Positions 43,619-53,568 of a stretch of 61,908 nucleotides of DNA are shown piece after piece. A program made the position numbers and the translations under genes. Source of the stretch: Acidocella sp. 20-57-95 (GTDB lineage Bacteria > Pseudomonadota > Alphaproteobacteria > Acetobacterales > Acetobacteraceae); NCBI GenBank assembly GCA_002255575.1, contig NCAT01000011.1:1-61908 (forward strand). Direction: 5' to 3'. How positions within the stretch are numbered: position 1 is the first letter of the stretch; every line of letters starts with the position of its first letter. A model generated the notes under the pieces. The model saw only the letters and a list, made by a program, of their open reading frames with translations. It ran no database searches and had not been told where the DNA came from.

Positions 43619-45204
43619 GGGCTCATCCACGGGCTAAGCGGGTTTTCGGCACTGCCGGTTTGCAAGGCGCGATAGACCACGATGCTCTCGGTAACGCGTT
43701 GCACATAGTTGCGTGTTTCATTGAAAGGGATCTCCTCGACCCAATCGATGATATTGGCACCGCCGACGGCATTTTTCATCTCCGGGTCGCCATTTTCTGC
43801 CAGCCAATTCGCGACATTCGTTGGCCCGGCATTATAGGCCGCGATGGCAAGTGGCAGGCAGTCACCGAAACTGTTGATCAGCTGAGCGATATAGGCGACG
43901 CCCAGCGCCATGTTGGTGTTCGGGTTGGTAAGGTCGCCATGATAGGGAATGTTGTTGGTTTTGGCGGTTTTGCGGGCGGTGGCGGGCATTAACTGCATCA
44001 GCCCACGGGCGCCGGCGCTGGAGGATACGCCGGGGTCAAAACTGCTTTCCTGGCGCATAATGCCAAGCGCAATTGCGGGTTCTACGCCGCCGGGTGGCGA
44101 AAATGGCTGCGGCCAGCCTTCATGCAACAGCATCTGGCCAGCCACGCCGGCATGACGCGCAATCGAGACAGCGCTTTGCGGCAAGCCCAGACCAAGTGCC
44201 AAGCGGGCGGCAAGTTCCCTGGTGCGGTCATCTGCGGCGGTCTGGCCCAGGCGGTTTAAGAAAATCTCTGCATCTGCCGGGTCGTTCATCTGCACCAGCA
44301 AGGCGGCGGCGCGGGGTAACTCCATGCTGGCGAAATCAAGCGCCTGCCCGGCGTTAAAGCCAGGCTCGGCGGCCCCTCTGATTTGCGCGGCGAGGGTGGC
44401 CGGGCTTTCGCCAAGCGCCAAGGCGGCGAGTTGGCCGTAATAGGTGCTGGGATAGGCGGCAGCGCGGGCATAGTCGGCTTGCGCTGTGGTGCCGGATTCG
44501 CAACGGGCAAGCCAGTAATAGGCGCGGGCCTGGGTGATTACGGCGCTGGAAGAACTGGCGAGGTCGGTAAACCAAGTTGCGGCGGCGGTGGGGTTATGCA
44601 GGAACCGCAGCAGAATGAAGCCTGCCAGAAAGTCCCGATCAGCAATTTGCGCGCGGGCGGTGCTGCCCGCAAATGGCGGGCTAACGGCAATGACCACCGC
44701 GTAAGCGTCTTTGGCGTCGTTTGCCATTAGCAGGGCGCGGGCCAGCTGGTTTTGGGCGGGCCAGAATTGCAATTGTCCGTCGGCATCGGCGCTGGCGGCG
44801 GCCGCCTTGCCCTGGGCTTTCCATAACGCGACTGCCTGGCTGTCATCCCCGGTGGCGTGCAGGGTCTGCACTTGCGCGAGGAATGGAATGGTCTCCGGCC
44901 CGCTGGCGCGACCGCCCAGCCCGCTGGCTTGGGCAAGGTTGAAGGCGAGCCTTGCCTGATAAGGCCAATCCGGGTTGGCGGCGATGAAGTCCTGCAGCTC
45001 ATCAGCGGTACCGCCACCCCCGTTAATCAGCCGGAAAAACGTCACTAGTTTCACCATCAACGGGTCCCCAGTGGCTTGCGCCAAGGCGTTGGCATCGGCC
45101 CAATCCCCAGCTTTTACGTCGATCATGATCTGCGGGGAGGCAGCCTGCTGGGCGAGCGCCGGCAAAGGTGCGAGGATGGCGAGCAATAAAAGCAAGACTC
45201 TCAT
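43615..45204 (-). CDS. slt: Soluble-type lytic murein transglycosylase
   Basis: 529 residues. A signal peptide (LLLLAILAPLPALA) is followed by a long alpha-helical superhelical domain and a C-terminal SLT domain, with catalytic Glu386 in IMRQESSFD, GLMQLMPATA, and AIAAYNAGPTNV. It cleaves peptidoglycan to 1,6-anhydro products in the periplasm. First gene of the slt-pgpA-pncC-panB string. A 72-base spacer separates it from the divergent dapA. Confidence 0.92.
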   Translation of the reverse strand: MRVLLLLLAILAPLPALAQQAASPQIMIDVKAGDWADANALAQATGDPLMVKLVTFFRLINGGGGTADELQDFIAANPDWPYQARLAFNLAQASGLGGRASGPETIPFLAQVQTLHATGDDSQAVALWKAQGKAAAASADADGQLQFWPAQNQLARALLMANDAKDAYAVVIAVSPPFAGSTARAQIADRDFLAGFILLRFLHNPTAAATWFTDLASSSSAVITQARAYYWLARCESGTTAQADYARAAAYPSTYYGQLAALALGESPATLAAQIRGAAEPGFNAGQALDFASMELPRAAALLVQMNDPADAEIFLNRLGQTAADDRTRELAARLALGLGLPQSAVSIARHAGVAGQMLLHEGWPQPFSPPGGVEPAIALGIMRQESSFDPGVSSSAGARGLMQLMPATARKTAKTNNIPYHGDLTNPNTNMALGVAYIAQLINSFGDCLPLAIAAYNAGPTNVANWLAENGDPEMKNAVGGANIIDWVEEIPFNETRNYVQRVTESIVVYRALQTGSAENPLSPWMSP

Positions 45205-45276
45205 GCGCCGCTTCTAGCACCCCCCGGCTTGCAGGCCACCCCTTGAGAGAATACTTGCGCAGAATAGGAGTTCGTT

Positions 45277-46155
45277 ATGTTTCATGGTTCAATGGTCGCG
45301 CTCATTACCCCCATGCGCGAAGATGGTAGCATCGATGAGGATGCTTATGTGCGGTTTATTGACTGGCAGATTGCCCAGGGCACGCATGGCATCGTGCCGG
45401 TGGGCACAACCGGCGAGTCGCCAACGCTTTCGCATGATGAGCATAAGCGGGTGGTAGAATTGGCTGTGGCGACCGCGCGCGGCCGGGTGCCGGTGATTGC
45501 GGGGGCGGGCTCGAATTCCACCGCTGAGGCGATTGGCCTTGCCCAGCATGCCAAAAAGGCCGGGGCTGACGCCGTGCTGGTGGTAACACCTTATTACAAC
45601 AAACCAACCCAGGAAGGTTTGTTCCGCCATTATACCGCGATTGCCGATGCCGCCGATATTCCAATTATTATTTATAATATTCCGGGCCGCTCGGTGATTG
45701 ATATGAGCGTGGAAACAATGGCGCGGTTGGCGAAACACAAGAATATTGTGGGGGTGAAGGATGCCACCGCGAATTTAACCCGCCCGCTACACACCACCCG
45801 GGCGTGCGGCGAAGCTTTTGTGCAACTATCCGGGGAGGACCATACCGCGATTGCGTATTTGGCCTCCGGCGGCCATGGCTGCATTTCAGTCACCGCCAAT
45901 GTGGCACCGGCCTTGTGTGCGCAAATGCATAATGCCTGGCAAAACGGCGACGTGAAAACCGCGATGGCGATTCAGGCGCGTTTGGTGCCGCTGCATGATG
46001 CGATGTTTGTGGAATCTAACCCCGGCCCGGTGAAATTTGCGGCCTCGTTGCTGGGCTTTGGTAGCAATACTTGCCGCCTGCCATTGGCACCGATTGCCGA
46101 GGCCAGTGCGGCAAAAATGCGGGCCGCCATGGTGGAAGTGGGGCTGTTGAATTGA
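45277..46155 (+). CDS. dapA: 4-hydroxy-tetrahydrodipicolinate synthase
   Basis: Lysine/diaminopimelate enzyme of 292 residues. The Schiff-base Lys is K161 in GVKDAT, with Tyr134 in IIYNIPGR and VGTTGESPT near residue 45. AGGAG precedes the ATG. Divergent from slt, so two peptidoglycan-related genes share a promoter region. smpB begins inside its stop codon. Confidence 0.96.
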   Translation: MFHGSMVALITPMREDGSIDEDAYVRFIDWQIAQGTHGIVPVGTTGESPTLSHDEHKRVVELAVATARGRVPVIAGAGSNSTAEAIGLAQHAKKAGADAVLVVTPYYNKPTQEGLFRHYTAIADAADIPIIIYNIPGRSVIDMSVETMARLAKHKNIVGVKDATANLTRPLHTTRACGEAFVQLSGEDHTAIAYLASGGHGCISVTANVAPALCAQMHNAWQNGDVKTAMAIQARLVPLHDAMFVESNPGPVKFAASLLGFGSNTCRLPLAPIAEASAAKMRAAMVEVGLLN

Positions 46156-46646
46156 GCGCGAAGGAAACCCCTTCCAAAAGCAAATCCGGTTATATCTCGC
46201 ACGGGATCGCCTCGCAGAACCGTAAGGCGCGCTTTGACTATAAAATCCTCTCGACGATTGAGGCGGGGATTGTGCTGAAGGGTGTAGAGGTGAAATCTCT
46301 GCGGCTCGGGCGGGCCACATTGAACGAAGCCTGGGCCGGTGAGCGGGATGGCGAATTATATTTGTTCAACGCCTATATTCCGGAATATCAAGGCGGGGTG
46401 CTTTCGCGTTTTGACGTGCGCGGGACGCGCAAATTACTGGTGAAGGCGCGCGAGCGCACTGAATTATTCAGCGCAATCGCGCGGGACGGTGCGACGGTGG
46501 TGCCGCTTGATATTCATTTCAATGATCGTGGTCTTGCGAAAGTGACGCTCGGTATCGCTGAGGGGCGGCAGAAACATGATAAGCGCCAAGCTGTGGCGGC
46601 GCGGGACTGGCAGCGCGACAAGGCCAGGCTGTTGCGCAACAAATAA
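46152..46646 (+). CDS. smpB: SsrA-binding protein SmpB
   Basis: 164 residues. SmpB partners tmRNA in rescue of stalled ribosomes. Diagnostic stretches: SQNRKARFDYKILSTIEAGIVL, GVEVKSLRLGRATLNEAW and HDKRQAVAARDWQRDKARLL. The start is TTG at 46152, overlapping the dapA stop (TTGA); an ATG further upstream (46071) lies deep inside dapA. The dapA-smpB order is common in alphaproteobacteria. Confidence 0.94.
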   Translation: MSAKETPSKSKSGYISHGIASQNRKARFDYKILSTIEAGIVLKGVEVKSLRLGRATLNEAWAGERDGELYLFNAYIPEYQGGVLSRFDVRGTRKLLVKARERTELFSAIARDGATVVPLDIHFNDRGLAKVTLGIAEGRQKHDKRQAVAARDWQRDKARLLRNK

Positions 46647-46658
46647 ACGGAGACTGAC

Positions 46659-47135
46659 ATGACCGGACAGGGCGAACATTGGAAACATAATGGCGTGCAG
46701 GTGATTAAAGCCGGTACGCTTGATGCCAATACCGCGCAGACCCCGGGGATGAGCCGGGCGGCGGCGATTAACGCGGCCCGCGTAGGGGCACAGAAAATCT
46801 GGGCGGGCACGGTGAATATCGATGCCAATGCCAAAACCGGTGCGCATCATCATGGTGCGCTGGAGAGTGTTATTTTCGTGCTGCGTGGCAAGGCCCGGAT
46901 GCGTTGGGGCGAAAGGCTGGAATATGTGGCTGAGGCTGAAGCAGGGGATTTTATTTTCGTACCACCTTTTGTACCGCATCAGGAAATTAACGCCTCAGCC
47001 ACGGAGCGCTTGGAATGCGTCCTGGTACGCTCTGACAATGAAGCAGTGGTGGTGAATTTAGAGATTGAGCCGGTGGAAAAACCAGAAGCTGTGGCTTGGA
47101 TCGACCCAATTCATAAGGCGCACGCACATGACTGA
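46659..47135 (+). CDS. Cupin-domain protein
   Basis: 158 residues with a single cupin fold. Motif 1 is GAHHHGALESVIFVLRGKARMRWG, with metal-binding His and Glu, and motif 2 is AGDFIFVPPFVPHQEINAS, with the third His. It therefore probably binds a metal. No specific enzyme activity can be assigned. Twelve bases after smpB, it overlaps the next gene by eight bases, suggesting joint function with the molybdopterin protein. Confidence 0.85.
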   Translation: MTGQGEHWKHNGVQVIKAGTLDANTAQTPGMSRAAAINAARVGAQKIWAGTVNIDANAKTGAHHHGALESVIFVLRGKARMRWGERLEYVAEAEAGDFIFVPPFVPHQEINASATERLECVLVRSDNEAVVVNLEIEPVEKPEAVAWIDPIHKAHAHD

Positions 47136-47790
47136 TGAGCCAACATTTCTGGGCAAAATTAAAGACAAGCTGATCGGCAAAAAGCAGGAATGGGCTGAGG
47201 CGGGCAGGGGGCTGACCGGCACCACAGCGCCGCATGAGCAGCGCTTGCCACCTGGGCAGCATTTGGTGAAAGACTGGCCGGTGTTAGATTTAGGCATTCA
47301 GCCGCAAATTCCCAAAACCAGCTATAGCCTGACCCTAGATGGCGCCGTTGCACACCCAATAACATTGTCCTGGGCAGATTTAATGGCGTTGCCGCAGAGC
47401 GAGACCGTTTCAGACATGCATTGTGTGACCACCTGGTCGCGGTATGACAATAAATGGAAAGGTGTTTCGGCTGAGGCGATTTTGGCTTTGGTGCAGCCGC
47501 TAGAGACTTGTAAGCATATTATTTTCCATTCTTATGATGATTATACCACCAATGTTCGCTTGGAGCATTTTGACCAACCAGATTGCTTGTTGGTGCATGA
47601 ATGGAATGGCGCGCCGATTTCACGCGAACATGGCGGGCCTTTGCGCGTGATGATTCCAAAATTCTATTTGTGGAAATCAGCTAAATGGGTGAAGCGCTTA
47701 GAGTTTGTGACCACTGACCAACCCGGATTTTGGGAAACCCGTGGCTATAACAATAATGCAGACCCGTGGGCCGAGGAGCGTTATTCTTAG
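47128..47790 (+). CDS. Sulfite-oxidase-like molybdopterin-dependent oxidoreductase (YuiH-type)
   Basis: 220 residues covering one oxidoreductase molybdopterin-binding domain. SDMHCVTTWSRYDNKWKGV contains the probable Mo ligand Cys99, followed by HSYDDYTTN and GGPLRVMIPKFYLWKSAKWVKRLEF. No Tat or Sec signal is seen, so the protein is likely cytoplasmic, unlike MsrP or SorA. The start ATG 47128 lies within the end of the cupin gene. Convergent with the UDG gene, overlapping by four bases. Substrate unknown. Confidence 0.86.
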   Translation: MTDEPTFLGKIKDKLIGKKQEWAEAGRGLTGTTAPHEQRLPPGQHLVKDWPVLDLGIQPQIPKTSYSLTLDGAVAHPITLSWADLMALPQSETVSDMHCVTTWSRYDNKWKGVSAEAILALVQPLETCKHIIFHSYDDYTTNVRLEHFDQPDCLLVHEWNGAPISREHGGPLRVMIPKFYLWKSAKWVKRLEFVTTDQPGFWETRGYNNNADPWAEERYS

Positions 47791-48428
47791 GCTTGGTCAA
47801 TAATTTTGCGGATGTTACGCATCACATTCTCGAACATTTCAGTGTTCAAGCGCTTGGTGCTCGTATTATAGCGTGATACATGGTAACTATTGGCAACCCA
47901 TAATCCCGGTTTTGCTTCGTGCAAGGCGCCGTGCACAAATTTGAAATGACTCGGTTTTATGCCAAGCGCACGCAGTGTCATGAGATGCGCAACGGTGCCA
48001 AGTGTGAGGATGGCGCGTAGCTTTGGCATGGCGGCAATTTCAGCAGCGAGGAACGGATTACAGGTTTTATCTTCCAATGGTGTTGGCAGGTTTTGCGGCG
48101 GCACGCAGCGGACCGAATTGGTGATGCGGCAATTGATAAGCTTTAAGCCGTCATCAGCACTTTCGGCATATATGCCATTGGCGAAGCCGAATTTTAATAG
48201 GCTGGCATAGAGCAAATGCCCGGCATAATCCCCCGTGAAGGGGCGTCCGGTGCGGTTGGCCCCGCGCACGCCGGGTGCCAAGCCCACCACCAGCAATGCA
48301 GCATCGAGCTTTCCAAAACTCGGTACGGGTGCGTTGTGCCAGTCAGGTTCCTTCGCACGGTTAGACAAACGATATTCAACCAGCCGCGGACAGAGCGGGC
48401 AATCACGCTCAGGGGTTGTGGGTTTCAT
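47787..48428 (-). CDS. Family 5 uracil-DNA glycosylase (UDGb type)
   Basis: 213 residues. GLAPGVRGANRTGRPFTGDYAG is the family 5 motif 1, and SYHVSRYNT corresponds to motif 3. Cys10, Cys13, Cys108 and Cys123 are placed to bind a [4Fe-4S] cluster. It removes uracil and other deaminated bases from DNA. The ATG overlaps the stop of the NYN gene by four bases. Confidence 0.9.
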   Translation of the reverse strand: MKPTTPERDCPLCPRLVEYRLSNRAKEPDWHNAPVPSFGKLDAALLVVGLAPGVRGANRTGRPFTGDYAGHLLYASLLKFGFANGIYAESADDGLKLINCRITNSVRCVPPQNLPTPLEDKTCNPFLAAEIAAMPKLRAILTLGTVAHLMTLRALGIKPSHFKFVHGALHEAKPGLWVANSYHVSRYNTSTKRLNTEMFENVMRNIRKIIDQA

Positions 48429-49000
48429 TCCTCGTCATAATCCCGCTCAGCACCACGTGCTCTGCCTTCGGTTGCTTTGCGGGTAAAGCCCGGTGCGATG
48501 TCTGCTAGTTCGATATAATGGTCTGCTTGCCGGCGTAATTCGTCGGCGATCATCGGCGGGTTGGTTTTGATGGAAGATATAACCGAGACGCGCACACCAC
48601 GCCGCTGCACCGCTTCCACCAGCCGGCGGAAATCAGAGTCACCTGAAAATAGCACGGCATGATCCAAACGCGGTGCTAATTCCAGCATGTCAATTGCAAG
48701 CTCGATGTCCATGTTGCCTTTTATGCGGCGCCGACCGAGCGCATCGGTGAATTCTTTCGCCGGTTTTGTTACTAAAGTAAAACCATTATAGGCCAACCAA
48801 TCTGTTAGCGGTTTTAACGGCGAGTATTCCTCGGTCTCCAGCAGCGCCGAATAATAATAGGCCCGCACCAGATTTGTCTTAGTGCTGAAAAAACTAAGCA
48901 ACCTGCGGTAATCGATGTCGAAACCCAAACTCCTGGTTGCAGCGTATAAATTTGCACCATCGATGAAAAGTGCAGTTCTTTCCTGTTGAATAAATTGCAT
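48425..49000 (-). CDS. NYN-domain (LabA-like PIN-fold) protein
   Basis: 191 residues. TALFIDGANLYAATRSLG, KGNMDIELAIDMLEL and AVLFSGDSDFRRLVEAVQRRG carry the acidic residues of the NYN/PIN nuclease fold, so an RNA-cleaving role is likely but unproven. The C-terminal tail is charged and probably disordered. It forms a two-gene unit with UDG5 and is divergent from folK. Confidence 0.88.
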   Translation of the reverse strand: MQFIQQERTALFIDGANLYAATRSLGFDIDYRRLLSFFSTKTNLVRAYYYSALLETEEYSPLKPLTDWLAYNGFTLVTKPAKEFTDALGRRRIKGNMDIELAIDMLELAPRLDHAVLFSGDSDFRRLVEAVQRRGVRVSVISSIKTNPPMIADELRRQADHYIELADIAPGFTRKATEGRARGAERDYDEE

Positions 49001-49130
49001 GTAAGGATTTCCTGGTTAAAATAATCGTTTTTAAAATTAGCTGTTTTCGCTTAAAAATCTGCGAAAGCTCCGACATTCGTACATTATTTTACAGTTTTTT
49101 GAAAGTCTTTTGTACTGTGCTTTGGTTGAT

Positions 49131-49628
49131 ATGATCTTAATCGCGATTGGTGCAAATCTGCCCGGGCCTGGCGGCGAAACTGCATTGCAAACCTGCGTGC
49201 GGGCTGTCGGCGAGCTAAAGACTCTGTCCGGTTTGAAATTCAAATCTTTGTCAAATTGGTACCGCACAGCGGCGGTTCCGGCGTCGGATCAGCCTGATTA
49301 CTGCAACGGCGTGGCGCGTCTGGAAGGCGACATCGGGCCAGCTGACCTGCTGGGCCAGCTGCAAGCCATTGAGACAAAATTTGGCCGCGAGCGCAGCGTG
49401 AAGGATGCTGCCCGCACGCTCGATATCGATATTATCGACCTGAATGGGACCATTCGCGCCCTGCCAGACCCGATTTTACCGCACCCCAGGGCACATTTGC
49501 GGGCTTTTGTGCTGCGGCCGATCCTGGATGTGGCGCCGGGCTGGGTCCACCCGACATTTCGGCGCTCGGTTACGTCTTTGATGGTTGATTTACCCGCTCA
49601 GGCGATACAACCCTGGTTTGACACCTGA
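49131..49628 (+). CDS. folK: 6-hydroxymethyl-7,8-dihydropterin pyrophosphokinase
   Basis: Folate enzyme, 165 residues. ILIAIGANLPGPGG opens the protein, DQPDYCNGVARLE is in the substrate pocket, and RTLDIDIIDLNG followed by LPHPRAHLRAFVLRPILDVAP is the signature. The ATG at 49131 was chosen; an upstream TTG at 49110 is in frame but unsupported. Upstream of rpoZ. Confidence 0.93.
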   Translation: MILIAIGANLPGPGGETALQTCVRAVGELKTLSGLKFKSLSNWYRTAAVPASDQPDYCNGVARLEGDIGPADLLGQLQAIETKFGRERSVKDAARTLDIDIIDLNGTIRALPDPILPHPRAHLRAFVLRPILDVAPGWVHPTFRRSVTSLMVDLPAQAIQPWFDT

Positions 49629-49697
49629 AACCTTGCATTCCCGCCCGGCGCGGGGTACTTGGAAATTTGGAATACACTTTGTCTGGAGAACCCACGG

Positions 49698-50105
49698 ATG
49701 GCCCGCGTCACCGTCGAAGATTGCGTACTGAAAGTGCCGAACCGGTTTGAACTGGTGCTGCTGGGGGCCCAGCGTGCCCGCAACATCAGCCGTGGCGAGC
49801 AGCTGACCATTGACCGCGATAACGACAAGAACCCTGTCGTTGCCTTGCGCGAGATTGCCGAGGAAACCCTGAATTTGGGCGACCTGGAGCAGGATTTGGT
49901 GAAGTCTCTCTCCCGCGTGCCAGAACCCGAGCCGGTGGACGAGGAAGTTTTGGATCTGATCCCGACCGACCAGAATATTTTTGGTTTGCAGGATGTCTCA
50001 GCCGAGGAAGAAGCTGCGGCGTTGGCAGCAGAATCTGAGGAGATGACCCCTGAAGATATCCAGGCGGCCATTGAGGCGGAACTCGGCGGCAAGTCCCGCC
50101 GTTAG
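49698..50105 (+). CDS. rpoZ: RNA polymerase omega subunit
   Basis: 135 residues. [20 protein letters not shown] is the classic omega N terminus, with [12 protein letters not shown] as the conserved helix. The C-terminal half is an acidic extension as in other alphaproteobacteria. The ATG at 49698 is preceded by GGAG. Followed by rsh, whose alarmone product acts at the omega site in many bacteria. Confidence 0.95.
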   Translation: MARVTVEDCVLKVPNRFELVLLGAQRARNISRGEQLTIDRDNDKNPVVALREIAEETLNLGDLEQDLVKSLSRVPEPEPVDEEVLDLIPTDQNIFGLQDVSAEEEAAALAAESEEMTPEDIQAAIEAELGGKSRR

Positions 50106-50120
50106 TCAAAAGGGGGGCGC

Positions 50121-52388
50121 ATGAAACCAGACGATCTGGTTCGCGCCCCTGAGGGCTTACCGGCGGGCGGGGTGGCCTCGCCCTTGCTGCACCCGGAACT
50201 TGGGGTGCTGCTCTCGCGGATTGCATCATACGATAGCAAAGCCGACCCGGCCGTGATTGATGCCGCCTATGCGGTGGCGTTCGACGCCCATGCGGCGCAG
50301 AAGCGCGATAATGGTGAGCCTTACATCACCCACCCGCTGGCGGTGGCGACCATTCTGGCGGGCTATCGGCTGGATTCCTCCTCGATCATCACGGCCCTTC
50401 TGCATGACGTGATCGAAGATACCTCGGTCACGTTGGCGAGCGTGCAAAAGCGGTTTGGTCCGGAGGTTGCAGGCTTAGTTGACGGCGTGACGAAGCTCAC
50501 CCGCTTGGAATTGCAGTCCGACCGGACCAAGCAGGCCGAGAATTTCCGTAAACTTGTTCTGGCGATGAGCAAGGATATCAGGGTTCTCATCGTCAAGCTT
50601 GCTGACCGGCTCCATAATATGCGGACCATCGGCAACGTGGCGAAAGCTGAGCGCCGCCAGCGTATTGCGCGTGAGACGATGGAAATTTACGCGCCACTGG
50701 CTGAGCGCATTGGGATGGAATCGGTAAAGACCGAATTGCAGACGCGCTCCTTCGCGGAGCTAGATGCGGAAGCGTATGATACCATCCAGGCGCGGTTGAA
50801 TTTTTTGCGCGGCCAGGGTGCGGATGTTATTGAAGAAGTCCGCAATGAGATTTTGCGCGTCTGCCGGGAAGCTGACGTTGAAATTATCGAAGTTTCCGGT
50901 CGTGAGAAATCACCTTACTCCATTTGGGAAAAAATGCAGCGCCGTAATGTGGCGTTTGAGCAGCTCTCGGATATTATGGCGTTCCGCATTATCGTGCCGA
51001 CGCGGGAAGCTTGTTACATGGCGCTGGGGGCCATTCATGCGGCGTTTCCGGTGATTGCCGGGCGCTTTAAGGATTATATCTCGACGCCGAAAGCGAACGG
51101 TTATCAGTCATTGCACACGGGCGTGACGCTGCGGCACCCGCGTAACCAGAAGATTGAGTTGCAAATTCGTACACCGGAGATGCAGATGGTCGCGGAAAAC
51201 GGTGTCGCTGCGCATTGGTTGTATAAGCAATCGGATGCCAGCCAGTCTGATGTGAAGCAGTTCCGCTGGGTTCAGGACTTGCTGGAAATTCTGGAAAACT
51301 CATCAGCACCGGATGATTTTCTTGAAAACACGAAGCTCGAATTATACCAGGACCAAGTGTTCTGTTTCACGCCCAAGGGGCAGTTGATTCAGTTGCCGCG
51401 GGGCGCAACATCGGTGGATTTTGCGTACGCGGTGCATAGCCAGATTGGCGATACTTGTGTGGGCGCGCGCATTAATGGCCGGCTGATGCCGCTGCGCTAT
51501 GAGCTGCAAAATGGTGACCAGGTGGAAATTCTCACCGCCCGGGGCGGCACGCCCTCGCCGGCATGGGAACGGTTTGTTATTACCGGCAAGGCGCGGGCGC
51601 GTATCCGCCGGTTCCTGGCACAGCAGATGCGCGAGCAGCATCGCGATTCCGGCAAGTCCACGCTGGCGAAGGCGTTCCGTCAGGAAGGTGTCGATGGATC
51701 TGAGAAAATCCTTGAGCCCACACTTAAGCTTTTAAAGCAGGCATCGCTGGATGATTTATACGTGGCGGTGGCGACCGGTGCGTTGGGGCCGAAGGATGTG
51801 GTGTATGCGGCTTACCCAGAGCTGCGGGAGGCACGTGCGCCACGTATGTTGCCGGGCTTTATGGGCAATGTGCTCACGGCACGCTCACCCCGCCACGCGG
51901 CCCCCAAAGCTGATACAGGTATGCCACTCACCGGCTTGGTCTCGGGGATGGATATTCACTATGCCGGCTGCTGCCACCCGCTGCCGGGCGATAAAATCGT
52001 CGGCATTGTGGCTACCGGCAAAGGTGTGACCGTACATACGAAAGAATGCGCCACGTTAGAAACTTTCGCGGCGACACCTGAGCGCTTCATAGATGTCGAT
52101 TGGGACATGAATAATATCAACCGCACCGAAGCCAAACCTGGGGGCGGTGGGTTTGTGGGGCGCATTAGCGTGATTGCCAGCAACAGCCCAACCGCTTTGG
52201 CCAACTTGACCAATGCGGTTTCCAAGCAGGATGGCGCAATTGCCAATTTGAAAATTGTCCACCGCCAGCAGGATTTCTTTGAAGTTTTGGTGGATGTGGA
52301 AGTACGCGATGTGCGGCATTTAGGGCAGGTGATCGGCGGGCTGCGGGGTGCTGCCGGGATCGCGCAGGTGGAACGCGCCAAGTCATGA
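50121..52388 (+). CDS. rsh: Bifunctional (p)ppGpp synthetase/hydrolase (Rsh)
   Basis: 755 residues. In order: HD hydrolase domain ([28 protein letters not shown]), RelA/SpoT synthetase domain ([35 protein letters not shown]), TGS domain ([26 protein letters not shown]), the zinc-finger-like [13 protein letters not shown], and a C-terminal ACT domain. An intact HD motif implies hydrolase as well as synthetase activity. AAGGGGGG precedes the ATG. It is the stringent-response enzyme; acpS overlaps its stop by four bases. Confidence 0.96.
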   Translation: MKPDDLVRAPEGLPAGGVASPLLHPELGVLLSRIASYDSKADPAVIDAAYAVAFDAHAAQKRDNGEPYITHPLAVATILAGYRLDSSSIITALLHDVIEDTSVTLASVQKRFGPEVAGLVDGVTKLTRLELQSDRTKQAENFRKLVLAMSKDIRVLIVKLADRLHNMRTIGNVAKAERRQRIARETMEIYAPLAERIGMESVKTELQTRSFAELDAEAYDTIQARLNFLRGQGADVIEEVRNEILRVCREADVEIIEVSGREKSPYSIWEKMQRRNVAFEQLSDIMAFRIIVPTREACYMALGAIHAAFPVIAGRFKDYISTPKANGYQSLHTGVTLRHPRNQKIELQIRTPEMQMVAENGVAAHWLYKQSDASQSDVKQFRWVQDLLEILENSSAPDDFLENTKLELYQDQVFCFTPKGQLIQLPRGATSVDFAYAVHSQIGDTCVGARINGRLMPLRYELQNGDQVEILTARGGTPSPAWERFVITGKARARIRRFLAQQMREQHRDSGKSTLAKAFRQEGVDGSEKILEPTLKLLKQASLDDLYVAVATGALGPKDVVYAAYPELREARAPRMLPGFMGNVLTARSPRHAAPKADTGMPLTGLVSGMDIHYAGCCHPLPGDKIVGIVATGKGVTVHTKECATLETFAATPERFIDVDWDMNNINRTEAKPGGGGFVGRISVIASNSPTALANLTNAVSKQDGAIANLKIVHRQQDFFEVLVDVEVRDVRHLGQVIGGLRGAAGIAQVERAKS

Positions 52389-52786
52389 TTATCGGGCTTG
52401 GCTCTGATATTTGCGATATACGTCGTATTGAAAAATCTTTAGAGCGTTTTGGCGAACGTTTTACCGAGCGGCTGTTCTCGCCTGAAGAACGCGCCCGTGC
52501 TGAGCGCCGGCCGATGAATCGCGCGGCAACCTATGCCAAGCGCTTTGCTGCCAAGGAGGCTTGCGCCAAAGCGCTTGGTACAGGGTTCCGGCGGTCAGTA
52601 TTCTTTGCCGATTTGCGCGTGATCAATCTGCCATCGGGTCAGCCCACCTTGTCGCTGCATCACGGTGCTTTGGCCCGCCTGCACGCCATCACGCCGGCTG
52701 GGCATAAGGCCAATATTTTCCTATCACTGACCGATGAATATCCTTACGCCTACGCGAACGTGATCATCGAGGCCATTCCGATATAA
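52385..52786 (+). CDS. acpS: Holo-[acyl-carrier-protein] synthase
   Basis: 133 residues. [22 protein letters not shown] has the metal-binding Asp, and [16 protein letters not shown] has the catalytic Glu-Lys region. It transfers phosphopantetheine to ACP. Coupled to rsh. lepB, which follows acpS in many relatives, is not found here. Confidence 0.95.
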   Translation: MIIGLGSDICDIRRIEKSLERFGERFTERLFSPEERARAERRPMNRAATYAKRFAAKEACAKALGTGFRRSVFFADLRVINLPSGQPTLSLHHGALARLHAITPAGHKANIFLSLTDEYPYAYANVIIEAIPI

Positions 52787-52805
52787 TTTAAGAACAGGAA
52801 GTTTT

Positions 52806-53432
52806 ATGAGCGCTGACGACGTGTATTATTACGAACCAGCCAACGGCCACGGCCTGCCGCACGACCCCTTCAATGCGATTATTGGCCCGCGCCCGATTGG
52901 GTGGGTGTCCACCAAGGGGAAGGATGGTTCGGTAAATCTGGCACCCTATAGTTTTTTCAACGCGTTTAATTACATCCCGCCGATTATCGGTTTCTCCAGT
53001 GTTGGCACTAAAGACTCGCTATGCAATGTTGAGGAAACCGGCGAACTCGTGTGGAACCTCGCCACATGCGCCCTTGGCAATGCAATGAACCAAACCTGCG
53101 CCGCTGTACCTTATGGTACCAACGAATTTACCCTGAGCGGGCTCACGCCGGTCCCTGCGCGACATGTCGCACCACCCCGGGTCGCTGAAAGTCCTGTGCA
53201 TTTTGAGTGCAAGGTCACCGATATCATTCCGCTCAAAACCCATACCGGCCACGTCACGACTTCAAAACTCGTCCTCGCAGAAGTCATCGCCGTCCATATC
53301 AGCAAACATCTGCTCAAAGACGGGATATTTGATACGTTCAACGCAGGCATCATCCTGCGCGCGGGTGGGCCTTCAGCCTACGCTGAAATCAAGCCGGATT
53401 CCCGTTTCGATATGGTGCGGCCCTTGGGGTAA
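52806..53432 (+). CDS. Flavin reductase-like FMN-binding protein
   Basis: 208 residues with the split beta-barrel flavin-reductase domain: FNAIIGPRPIGWVSTKGKDGSVNLAPYSFFNAF, then PPIIGFSS and the KDSLCNVEETGELVWNL strand. Such proteins bind FMN; activity is unknown. GGAAG precedes the ATG. Last gene of the folK-rpoZ-rsh-acpS string. Confidence 0.88.
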   Translation: MSADDVYYYEPANGHGLPHDPFNAIIGPRPIGWVSTKGKDGSVNLAPYSFFNAFNYIPPIIGFSSVGTKDSLCNVEETGELVWNLATCALGNAMNQTCAAVPYGTNEFTLSGLTPVPARHVAPPRVAESPVHFECKVTDIIPLKTHTGHVTTSKLVLAEVIAVHISKHLLKDGIFDTFNAGIILRAGGPSAYAEIKPDSRFDMVRPLG

Positions 53433-53443
53433 GCAACGAAAAA

Positions 53444-53486
53444 GGGCGCCTATTGATGTTTCAACACCATGAAGCGCCCCTATTTT
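53444..53486 (+). terminator. Probable terminator after the flavin-reductase gene
   Basis: GGGCGC (53444) pairs with GCGCCC (53474); the 24-base interior contains a small TTGA/TCAA stem. TATTTTGTTT follows. It would end the rpoZ-rsh-acpS transcript before convergent rpoH. Confidence 0.5.
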
Positions 53487-53568
53487 GTTTGCATTAACGG
53501 TTCTGAGGGCCGTGCCTTTAAGAGAGACCAGGACACAACGTCTCCTGGATTTTACTGCACGTAAAAGA

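Noticed and set aside
53444..53486. Attenuator or small RNA between the flavin-reductase gene and rpoH
   Set aside because: The hairpin followed by a T-rich tract at the end of a transcript is more simply a terminator.
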